From the NCBI GenBank assembly GCA_964392965.1, contig CAYMSA010000049.1, positions 1 to 13,287 of the forward strand: a stretch of DNA of 13,287 nt. The letters run 5' to 3'. Below the pieces are notes generated by a model. It had not been told where the DNA came from. It searched no databases and saw only the letters and a list, made by a program, of their open reading frames with translations. Position 1 is the first letter of the stretch, and each line of letters starts with the position of its first letter. Made by a program: the position numbers and the translations under genes. Shown here piece by piece: positions 6,700 through 12,860 of the stretch. The stretch comes from CAYMSA01 sp964392965. Lineage in GTDB: Bacteria; Actinomycetota; Coriobacteriia; Anaerosomatales; Anaerosomataceae.

Positions 6700-7404
6700 A
6701 TGCGTGTCTGGCTGGAGCCCTGGCAGCGTGACCCGCGGAGGGGTCTGGTCGTGCTTGTTGCGGGCGCGGCCATCGCGGCGCTGCTGTTGCTCGTCGCGGC
6801 CGTGCTGCTCACCCCCGGCTTCGTGGCGTTCGACACCGCGGCCTCGGCTGCGATCCGTTCGGTCCACTTCCCCGGCTCACGCACCATCGCTCTCGTCTCG
6901 AGCTTCATCGGCGGCTTCTGGCCGATGGCGGCTCTAACGGTGATCACGGCGGCGTGGCTCCTCAGTCGCGGTCACCGGACCGGGTCGGTCGCGTTCGTCG
7001 TGACCATGGCCGGCGGGACGCTCGTCGGCGCCCTCGGTAAGCTCATCGTCGCACGCACTCGTCCCGGCATCGAAGCGGCGCTCATACCGCTGCCGGAGAG
7101 CTACGGCTTCCCGTCGGGTCACGCGCTCGCGAGCCTGCTCTACTTCGGCTCGATCGCGGTGATCATCCTCAGCAGCGACGCGCCCACCAATCGCAAGATA
7201 TGGGGCGCGTTCGGCTGCGCGGTCATGGCGTTCGCCATCGGGATGTCGCGGGTCGTGCTCGGCGTCCACTACGGCGCCGACGTCGTCGCCGGCTGGATCC
7301 TCGGCATCGCCTGGCTCGCCATCGTCATGCTCGTCGCCATCCGGTGGGGGAGCGGCGTCGGCCATCACGAGCGGGGACACACCGGTCGCATGCCGGGGGT
7401 GTGA
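6700..7404 (+). CDS. PAP2-family membrane phosphatase
   Basis: This 234-residue integral membrane protein has the three-part PAP2 (type 2 phosphatidic acid phosphatase) active site: 'KLIVARTRP' (residues 114-122), 'PSGHA' (138-142, general acid/base His141) and 'SRVVLGVHYGADV' (183-195, nucleophile His190, assisted by Asp194). Hydrophobic segments at about 16-38, 63-80, 95-112, 145-160, 168-182 and 195-215 give the usual six-helix bundle with the active site facing outside. Family members remove phosphate from phosphatidic acid, phosphatidylglycerophosphate, undecaprenyl pyrophosphate or related lipids; the substrate cannot be chosen from sequence. The start ATG 6700 lies 6 bp after the pyrophosphatase stop, with GGGAGGA overlapping that gene's end, so the two are almost certainly co-transcribed. 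The gene ends 60 bp before the oppositely oriented kinase gene; I see no convincing hairpin between them. Confidence 0.92.
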   Translation: MRVWLEPWQRDPRRGLVVLVAGAAIAALLLLVAAVLLTPGFVAFDTAASAAIRSVHFPGSRTIALVSSFIGGFWPMAALTVITAAWLLSRGHRTGSVAFVVTMAGGTLVGALGKLIVARTRPGIEAALIPLPESYGFPSGHALASLLYFGSIAVIILSSDAPTNRKIWGAFGCAVMAFAIGMSRVVLGVHYGADVVAGWILGIAWLAIVMLVAIRWGSGVGHHERGHTGRMPGV

Positions 7405-7464
7405 GTCTTCCGCCAGGCTGTCCGGCCCGGCTCCCGGATCGCCTCGCCGTTCGCGCGCAGTCTC

Positions 7465-9228
7465 TCAGCGCGCCCTCGGCAGCCGGAGCGTGACGGTCGT
7501 TCCCGAGTCGACCTCCGAAGCGATGGAGACCGACCCGCCTGCCGCCTCGGCGACGTTGCGCACGAGGGAGAGGCCGAGGCCGGTGCCGCCCTTCGTGCGC
7601 GAGCGCGCTGCGTCCACTCGGTAGAAGCGCTCGAAGACGCGGTCGATGCTCTCGGGCGGGATGCCGATGCCGGTGTCGGTGACGGCGAGCGTCACGGTCG
7701 TATCATCGGCCGTCACCCGCACGACGACCGACCCGCGCTCGGTGTACGCGATTGCGTTCGACAGGATGTTGTCGAGCGCGATCGCGACGTCGGTGGCGCC
7801 GACGCGCACGGCCACGTCATCGCGGCTCACCGCCGAGAGGTCCGCCGAGAGCGCCAGCTGTTTCGCGGCCGCGGCGCGCTGATGGCCGGCGAGCGCGAGC
7901 TCGATCGCCCGGCGGACGTCGGTGACCTCGTCTGCGCCGGGAGTGCTCTCGAGTCGTGAGAGGTCGAGCAGGTCGGTGACGAGTCTGCGCAGGCGGGTTG
8001 CCTCATCGCCCACCTGTCCGAGAAACGCCGCCGCCTGTTCGTCGTCGCCATCGCGGATCGCCGTCTCGGCGGCCTCGCTCAGCAAGACGATGGCCGCGAC
8101 AGGCGTCTTGAGTTCGTGCGAGGCGTTGGCGACGAAGTCCCGCCTGACGGCGTCGAGCCGCATGCGGGCGGTCACGTCGGCGATGACCACGAGCGTGCCG
8201 GTCCGGACGCCGTCGGTCGTAAGCGGCAGCACGGTGACGCGGTGGTAGCGCGCGAAGGGGTCCGGGCCGAGCTCGTTCGTGGAGGCCGAGGCACTCTCGA
8301 GCTGACGCGCGATGGCGGCCGTGACCGACGCAGGCAGCCCGAGCTCTGCGAGGGGGGTTCCCGTGAGGTCGCCGGGGGGCAGGTGGAACATGATCGCGAG
8401 CGCGCGGTTGGCCATGCGGACCCGGTTGCCGTCGAGCAGGAACACCGCGTCGGTGAGCCCGTCGAGCACCTCGCGCAGCGTACGCTCCTCGGTCTCGGCC
8501 GCAGCGATGCGGGCGTGCAGTCCGTCCCGAAGCGTCCGGAGGGACTCGGCGAGCGGTGCGAGCGGGCCTGCCACGTCGGGAACCCGTGTGCCGAGGTCAC
8601 CCTTGGCCATCGAGCATGCCGAGTCCACCAGCTGCTCCACCGGCACGGCCGCCCGGCGGGTCAGTCGCCACGCCGTGAACGAGGCGATGACGAGCGCGAT
8701 GACGAGCGCGATGAGACCGGCACGGCGTGCGTCCCGGGTGAGTGCGTTGATGTCTGCAAGGGGCTCGGAGACACGGAGCGCGACCGGCTCATCGCCCCAG
8801 CGGGCGGGTACCGCCACGTACATCCGCTCGATGCCCTGCGTCTCCGAGCGCCGCACGTCCACGCCCGTTTCGCCCGCGAGTGCGGCGCGCACCTCGGGGC
8901 GGTCCCCGTGGTTCTCGAGAGTCCCCGGGCTCTCCTCACTGTCGGCGATGACCGTTCCGTCGGCGGCCACCACGGTGACCCTCAACGACGTCGCATCGGC
9001 GAGCTCGGCGAGGGGCGAGTCGAGTGCGGAGAGAGGCGAGAGTGTGACGGCGGTTCCCCGGGCGACGTCCGTGAGGCGCCGCTCCTGCTGTACGAGGATC
9101 GTGTCGTGAAGCGGCCCCGCGAGACTCCAGGTCCAGGCGATCGCGAACACCGCCACGACCGCAGCCGTTCCCAGCGCCAGCTGCAGGCGGTAGCCGGCAG
9201 CAGGGTCCCGGCGGTCACGGCGTGGCAT
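7465..9228 (-). CDS. phoR: Phosphate-responsive sensor histidine kinase PhoR-like
   Basis: This 587-residue membrane kinase would sense phosphate limitation and phosphorylate the regulator encoded upstream. Order: TM1 about 15-37; extracytoplasmic domain about 38-168 carrying 'ENHGDRPEV' (105-113) and 'MYVAVP', resembling the Bacillus PhoR sensor region; TM2 about 171-188; HAMP to about 242; PAS about 250-345 ('VLDGLTDAVFLLDG'); HisKA with phospho-acceptor His371 in 'ASHELKTP'; and an ATPase domain with N box 'DNILSN' (486-491), G1 'DTGIGIP' (518-524) and G2 'GGTGLGLSLV' (547-556). ATG 9228 is chosen because the open frame extends upstream into the regulator gene, whereas 9228 lies 5 bp after that gene's stop with GGGAGG 10 bases before it, and residues 1-14 are a short charged N-terminus before TM1. 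The PhoR assignment rests on the sensor motif and the divergent pst operon. Confidence 0.92.
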   Translation of the reverse strand: MPRRDRRDPAAGYRLQLALGTAAVVAVFAIAWTWSLAGPLHDTILVQQERRLTDVARGTAVTLSPLSALDSPLAELADATSLRVTVVAADGTVIADSEESPGTLENHGDRPEVRAALAGETGVDVRRSETQGIERMYVAVPARWGDEPVALRVSEPLADINALTRDARRAGLIALVIALVIASFTAWRLTRRAAVPVEQLVDSACSMAKGDLGTRVPDVAGPLAPLAESLRTLRDGLHARIAAAETEERTLREVLDGLTDAVFLLDGNRVRMANRALAIMFHLPPGDLTGTPLAELGLPASVTAAIARQLESASASTNELGPDPFARYHRVTVLPLTTDGVRTGTLVVIADVTARMRLDAVRRDFVANASHELKTPVAAIVLLSEAAETAIRDGDDEQAAAFLGQVGDEATRLRRLVTDLLDLSRLESTPGADEVTDVRRAIELALAGHQRAAAAKQLALSADLSAVSRDDVAVRVGATDVAIALDNILSNAIAYTERGSVVVRVTADDTTVTLAVTDTGIGIPPESIDRVFERFYRVDAARSRTKGGTGLGLSLVRNVAEAAGGSVSIASEVDSGTTVTLRLPRAR

Positions 9229-9233
9229 GCGCC

Positions 9234-9932
9234 TCAGTCCTCCCGAAGGATGGGTTCGAACCGGTAGCCGACACCGTGCACGGTGTGCACGTAGTCGTAT
9301 GCCGAGAGCGCTTCGAGCGCCTGGCGGAGGCGTCGCACGTGGACGTCGATGGTGCGCGACGAGGGGAGGAACTCGTACCCCCACACCTCACTCGCGAGCC
9401 GCTGTCGTGACATGAGGAGCCCGTTGTTGCGCGCCAGCGTGACGAGGAGCTGGAACTCCTTGAGGCGGAGATGGAGCGGCTCGCCAGCGCAGGTCGCCCG
9501 GAGCTGGCCGGGCTCGATGTGGAGATCGCCAACCTCGATGACGGCGTCGTCCGTGAGGACCGTGCGTTCTCGCACCCGGCGCAGGTTGGCCCGCACCCGT
9601 GCGAGGAGGAGCTCCGTGGAGAACGGTTTCCCGATGTAGTCGTCGGCTCCGGCATCGAGTCCGCGTATCGTGTCGCGCTCCCCGTCGAGCGCGGTGACCA
9701 TGATGATCGCGACCTCGGTGTTGGAGCGGCGGACCTCCTCGGCGAAGCGGTAGCCGTCGAGTCCCGGCAACATGAGATCCAGCACGATGAGGTCGGGGAC
9801 CTCCGAGAGGGCGAGCTCCAGACCCGCGAGGCCGTTCTCCGCGGTGAGTGTGTCGAAACCGGCCCGCCGCAGGGCGTAGTCAACCGTCTGCCGGATGACC
9901 GGATCGTCCTCGACGACGAGGATGCGTGCCAC
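9234..9932 (-). CDS. phoP: Response regulator, OmpR/PhoB (PhoP) family
   Basis: This 232-residue regulator has a receiver domain with acidic pocket Asp9/Asp10, phospho-acceptor Asp52 in 'VLDLMLPGLDG', Thr80 in 'IIMVTALD' and Lys102 in 'YIGKPF'. A C-terminal winged helix (about 135-230) has the typical 'LRLKEFQLLVTLARN', 'VWGYEF' and 'VHTVHGVGYRF' strings. When phosphorylated by the adjacent kinase it should dimerise and bind direct repeats, such as those at 10030-10057, to activate pst transcription. The start is GTG 9932, because 'MARILVVEDD' is the normal family N-terminus; GGGAGG at 9938-9943 (read on the minus strand) lies 5 bases before it. The kinase gene follows after 5 bp. PhoB and RegX3 are equivalent names; the role is inferred from context. 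Confidence 0.93.
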   Translation of the reverse strand: MARILVVEDDPVIRQTVDYALRRAGFDTLTAENGLAGLELALSEVPDLIVLDLMLPGLDGYRFAEEVRRSNTEVAIIMVTALDGERDTIRGLDAGADDYIGKPFSTELLLARVRANLRRVRERTVLTDDAVIEVGDLHIEPGQLRATCAGEPLHLRLKEFQLLVTLARNNGLLMSRQRLASEVWGYEFLPSSRTIDVHVRRLRQALEALSAYDYVHTVHGVGYRFEPILRED

Positions 9933-9995
9933 GCCTACCTCCCGTCCGGACCCGTGCGTTCGTGCCGACGGATCCCCTCTGTGCCTTCTGTGCCC

Positions 9996-10024
9996 ATTGT
10001 GTCAGCCCGAATCGCGGATGCGAA
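9996..10024 (-). promoter_or_regulatory. Possible promoter of the regulator-kinase operon
   Basis: On the minus strand TTCGCA (10024-10019) and CACAAT (10001-9996) each match four of six consensus bases with a 17-bp spacer. The -35-like element is part of a 12-bp dyad, ATGCG-AA-CGCAT (10018-10029). This is a weak by-eye candidate; in Pho systems the -35 is often degenerate and replaced by activator contact. Confidence 0.25.
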
Positions 10025-10029
10025 CGCAT

Positions 10030-10057
10030 TTAACACTCATTTCACAGCCACTTCGCA
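10030..10057 (+). promoter_or_regulatory. Pho box: three 11-bp-spaced TT(A/C)(A/G)CA repeats
   Basis: TTAACA (10030-10035), TTCACA (10041-10046) and TTCGCA (10052-10057) start exactly 11 bp apart, matching the direct-repeat site of Gram-positive PhoP (TT(A/T/C)ACA-like hexamers, one per helical turn). The array lies between the regulator gene and pstS, 108 bp before the pstS start. A further CTGTAACA (10059-10066) is slightly out of phase. It probably serves as the activator site for pstSCAB and possibly for the divergent regulator genes. I could not assign a convincing -10. Confidence 0.7.
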
Positions 10058-10164
10058 GCTGTAACACGCGTGCAACCACTCGGCAGACCGACGGTCGTAG
10101 CGTTGCAGGTGTCCGGCGACCGCCGGGTCGAGGAGAGAGTACGACGAAGCGAAGGGGTGCACGA

Positions 10165-11064
10165 GTGAACATCAAGAAGCTTGCAGCTTCTGGGCTCGCT
10201 GTGATGCTGCTGGTCGGTGCGTTCGCCGCCGCCGGCTGCTCAAGCGAGACCAAGGACAACGGACAGAGTGGTTCCACCGAGCCGACCACACCGGCTTCCG
10301 CGCCGGCCGAGCTCGAGGGCATGATCGCGATCCAGGGCTCGGACACGCTGCTCAACGTCGCGACCGCGTGGAGCGAGGCGTTCATGGACGAGAACCCTGG
10401 CGTGGACATCTCGGTCCAGGGCGGTGGCTCGGGAACGGGCATCGCTTCGCTGCTCAACGGCACCGTCGATGCTGCCAATGCGTCTCGCCAGATCAAGGAC
10501 GAGGAACTCGCTGATGGCGAGAGCAAGGGCATGGACATCATCGAGCACAAGGTCGCCATCGACGGCATCGCGGTCGTCGTGAACCCGGCCAACGGCGTCG
10601 AGGACCTCACGCTCGAGCAGCTCGGTCAGGTCTTCCGCGGCGAGATCACCAATTGGAAGGACCTCGGCGGCGCCGACAAAGAGATCGTCCTCCTCTCGCG
10701 TGACAGCTCCTCGGGTACGTATGAGTTCTTCAAGGAGGCCGTGGTGGGCGAGGACGCCGAGTACGCGGCGAGCGCCAAGCTCCTGCCCTCCAACCAGGGC
10801 ATCGCCGATGAGGTGGCGGCCAACGATGCAGCCATCGGCTACATCGGCCTCGGTTACCTCACCGACACGGTCAAGGTCGTCGCTGTGGACGGCGTCAAGG
10901 CATCCGTCGAGACTGCCGCCGACGGTTCCTACGCGATCAGCCGCTACCTGTACATGTACACCGACGGTCAGCCCGAGGGTGCTCTGGCCGCTTACATCGA
11001 GTGGATCCTCGGTGACGAGGGCCAGCAGCTCGTCGTCGACGAGGGCTTCGTCCCGCTCCCGTAA
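10165..11064 (+). CDS. pstS: Phosphate ABC transporter substrate-binding lipoprotein PstS
   Basis: This 299-residue extracytoplasmic lipoprotein captures Pi for the PstCAB importer. The N-terminus has a positive region ('NIKK'), a hydrophobic core and a lipobox ending in 'AAAGC', with the lipidated Cys at 25. A Ser/Thr/Pro/Ala-rich tether follows (about 26-50), then the binding fold. Phosphate-contact motifs are seen at 'GSDT' (58-61), 'GGGSGTG', 'ASRQ' (106-109) and 'SRDSSSGTYEFF' (178-189). The start is GTG 10165 with GAAGGGG (10151-10157) 7 bases upstream; the frame stays open further upstream, but only this start gives a signal peptide. The gene lies directly downstream of the Pho box and is first in the pst operon, as usual. 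A strong hairpin follows 41 bp after the stop, which may raise its expression over the other genes. Confidence 0.96.
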   Translation: MNIKKLAASGLAVMLLVGAFAAAGCSSETKDNGQSGSTEPTTPASAPAELEGMIAIQGSDTLLNVATAWSEAFMDENPGVDISVQGGGSGTGIASLLNGTVDAANASRQIKDEELADGESKGMDIIEHKVAIDGIAVVVNPANGVEDLTLEQLGQVFRGEITNWKDLGGADKEIVLLSRDSSSGTYEFFKEAVVGEDAEYAASAKLLPSNQGIADEVAANDAAIGYIGLGYLTDTVKVVAVDGVKASVETAADGSYAISRYLYMYTDGQPEGALAAYIEWILGDEGQQLVVDEGFVPLP

Positions 11065-11105
11065 CGCATGGATACCCCTACGTCTCATAGACGCGGGCGC
11101 CGGCT

Positions 11106-11134
11106 CGGCCGCACGACGACACGTCGTGCGGCCG
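11106..11134 (+). promoter_or_regulatory. Perfect 13-bp intercistronic hairpin between pstS and pstC
   Basis: CGGCCGCACGACG (11106-11118) and CGTCGTGCGGCCG (11122-11134) are exact reverse complements around an ACA loop, a very stable GC-rich stem. No T run follows, so it is not a classic terminator. Its place just after pstS suggests a 3'-end RNA stabiliser or partial attenuator that keeps pstS mRNA above pstCAB. The function is inferred. Confidence 0.75.
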
Positions 11135-11142
11135 AAGGCGTC

Positions 11143-11997
11143 ATGAAAGCTGTCATCTACGCATGTGGCTGGATCGCGATCGTCATCCTTGCGGCCATCG
11201 CGCTCTTCCTCGTCACAAACTCCGTGCGGGCACTCGACGAGGTGGGCCTCGGCACCATGCTCTCGGGCACGGCGTGGTACCCGACCTCAAGCCCCGGCAA
11301 GTTCGGCCTGCTGCCACTCATCGCTGGCTCGCTCTTCGTGACCGGGGTGGCGCTCCTCGTGTCGGTGCCCTTCGGCGTCGGTGCGGCCGTCTTCATCTCG
11401 GAGTTCTCGGGTCAGCGGCTGAAGGAGATCATGAAGACGGTCATCGAGTTCATGGCGGCCGTTCCGTCCGTCGTCTACGGACTCATCGGTGTGGCCGTCC
11501 TCATCCCGCTCGTGAAGGACGTGTTCTCGCTCTCGAGCGGCATGACCGCGGTCACCGGCGGCGTCGTCCTGGGCATCATGTCCATCCCCACGGTCATCTC
11601 CATCTCCGAGGACGCGCTTCACGCGGTGCCCCAGGATCTGCGCCAGGGATCTGCGGCACTCGGCAACACGCGCTGGCAGACGGCGTACAAAGTCATCGTA
11701 CCGGCGGCCATGTCGGGCATCTTCGCGGCCGTCATGCTCGGGCTGGGTCGCGCCATCGGCGAGACGATGGCCGTCCTGATGCTCACCGGCAACGCGGCGG
11801 TGATGCCCACGAGCATCTTCGATTCCGTCAGGACGATGACCGGCACCATCGCCGCCGAGATGGGAGAGGTCGTCCAGGGCGGTCTGCACTACTCGGTGCT
11901 GTTCGTGGTGGGCCTTGTGCTCTTCGCTATCACGTTCCTGATCAACCTCGTCGCCGATGTGGTGCTCGAGCGGCAACGGAAGAGGTGGCGCCGATGA
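11143..11997 (+). CDS. pstC: Phosphate ABC transporter permease PstC
   Basis: This inner-membrane subunit, 284 residues from ATG 11143, forms the Pi channel with PstA. TM1 begins almost at once ('MKAVIYACGWIAIVILAAIALFL' spans about residues 3-23), and about six membrane segments are visible. The EAA-type loop that docks the ATPase is 'EDALHAVPQDLRQGSAALG' (about 156-174). An in-frame ATG at 11068 would add 25 residues (309 total). I prefer 11143 because the extra codons include AGA, CCT, TCT and CAT, rare in this genome; they lie across the perfect hairpin at 11106-11134; and no Shine-Dalgarno precedes 11068, whereas a modest GAAGG (11134-11138) precedes 11143. An Arg-rich N-terminus would still obey the positive-inside rule, so the longer form is not excluded. 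The stop overlaps pstA as ATGA. Confidence 0.95.
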   Translation: MKAVIYACGWIAIVILAAIALFLVTNSVRALDEVGLGTMLSGTAWYPTSSPGKFGLLPLIAGSLFVTGVALLVSVPFGVGAAVFISEFSGQRLKEIMKTVIEFMAAVPSVVYGLIGVAVLIPLVKDVFSLSSGMTAVTGGVVLGIMSIPTVISISEDALHAVPQDLRQGSAALGNTRWQTAYKVIVPAAMSGIFAAVMLGLGRAIGETMAVLMLTGNAAVMPTSIFDSVRTMTGTIAAEMGEVVQGGLHYSVLFVVGLVLFAITFLINLVADVVLERQRKRWRR

Positions 11998-12860
11998 AAC
12001 GGAGTCCGCGGACGCGCCGGGTGCGAACCGCCGAGCGCGTGGCGAAGGTGGTGACCGGCGCCATCGCCCTCTCGGTAGTGGCGGTGGCACTCTTCGTGCT
12101 CGGCTACATCGTCTACAACGGCGTCGGCGCCATCGACTGGAGCTTCCTCACGGACGTGCCCCGTGACCGGGGCCGCGCGGGCGGCATCTTCCCCGCCATC
12201 CTGGGGACGGCGCTCGTCACGTTCACGACGGCGCTGCTCACGCTTCCCGTCGGCGTCCTGGCCGGCATCTACCTTGCCGAGTTCGCCCCGCGCAACACGC
12301 TCACGCGGATCATCCGGCTCTCCATCACCAACATGGCCGGCGTGCCGTCGATCGTCTACGGCCTCTTCGGCCTCGCGGCCTTTGTGTTGCTTGCCGGACT
12401 CGGGCGTTCGATCATCGCTGCAGCCCTCACGCTCACGTGCATGACACTGCCGGTCGTGATCACCGCCACCGAGGAGGCGCTCAGGCAGATTCCGGGCGAC
12501 CTGCGGCAAGCGTCGCTCGCCCTCGGCGCCACCCGTCTGCGGACCATCGGCCGGGTGGTCCTGCCCGCTGCGGCGCCGGGCATCATCACCGGTTCCATCC
12601 TCGGTCTGGCGAGGGCGGCAGGCGAGACCGCACCGATCCTGTTCACGGGCGCCGTCTTCCAGATGCGCAGCATCCCGGACGGCCCGTCTTCGCAGTTCAT
12701 GGCGCTCCCGTACCACATCTACGCCCAGGTGACCTCGGTGCCGGGGTGGAGCGTCGAGCTCGTGTGGGGCACCGCCCTCGTCCTGGTGCTCGGGGTGAGC
12801 GTGGCGAGCGTGCTCGCCGCCATATGGCGATCGATACAGAGGAAGAAGGTCACATGGTGA
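11994..12860 (+). CDS. pstA: Phosphate ABC transporter permease PstA
   Basis: This second membrane subunit has 288 residues. A basic N-terminus ('MKRSPRTRRVR') precedes TM1 (about 22-42). The transport domain follows, with 'GGIFPAILGTALVT', 'AGVPSIVYGLFGLAAF', the EAA loop 'EEALRQIPGDLRQASLALG' (160-178) and 'RAAGETAPILFTG', all characteristic of PstA. The start ATG overlaps the pstC stop (ATGA at 11994-11997), so translation is coupled. Its last codons overlap the pstB start by 7 bp. Confidence 0.96.
   Translation: MKRSPRTRRVRTAERVAKVVTGAIALSVVAVALFVLGYIVYNGVGAIDWSFLTDVPRDRGRAGGIFPAILGTALVTFTTALLTLPVGVLAGIYLAEFAPRNTLTRIIRLSITNMAGVPSIVYGLFGLAAFVLLAGLGRSIIAAALTLTCMTLPVVITATEEALRQIPGDLRQASLALGATRLRTIGRVVLPAAAPGIITGSILGLARAAGETAPILFTGAVFQMRSIPDGPSSQFMALPYHIYAQVTSVPGWSVELVWGTALVLVLGVSVASVLAAIWRSIQRKKVTW

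Noticed and set aside
7405..7464. Possible bidirectional terminator between the convergent genes
   Set aside because: Only a 5-bp TCCGG/CCGGA pairing with no T run was found; too weak to call.
8116..9267. 383-codon plus-strand frame over the kinase gene
   Set aside because: Antisense shadow of the PhoR-like gene; Arg/Gly/His-rich with no domain.
9229..9384. N-terminal extension of the kinase into the regulator gene
   Set aside because: The extra 52 codons overlap the conserved winged helix of the regulator and are Arg/Pro-rich; ATG 9228 has a ribosome binding site and leads directly to TM1.
9895..10164. Upstream extension of the pstS frame
   Set aside because: It covers the regulator start and the Pho box; a normal lipoprotein signal peptide begins at GTG 10165.
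11163..11993. Upstream extension of the pstA frame across pstC
   Set aside because: The frame is open by chance over pstC; PstA homology begins at ATG 11994, which overlaps the pstC stop.
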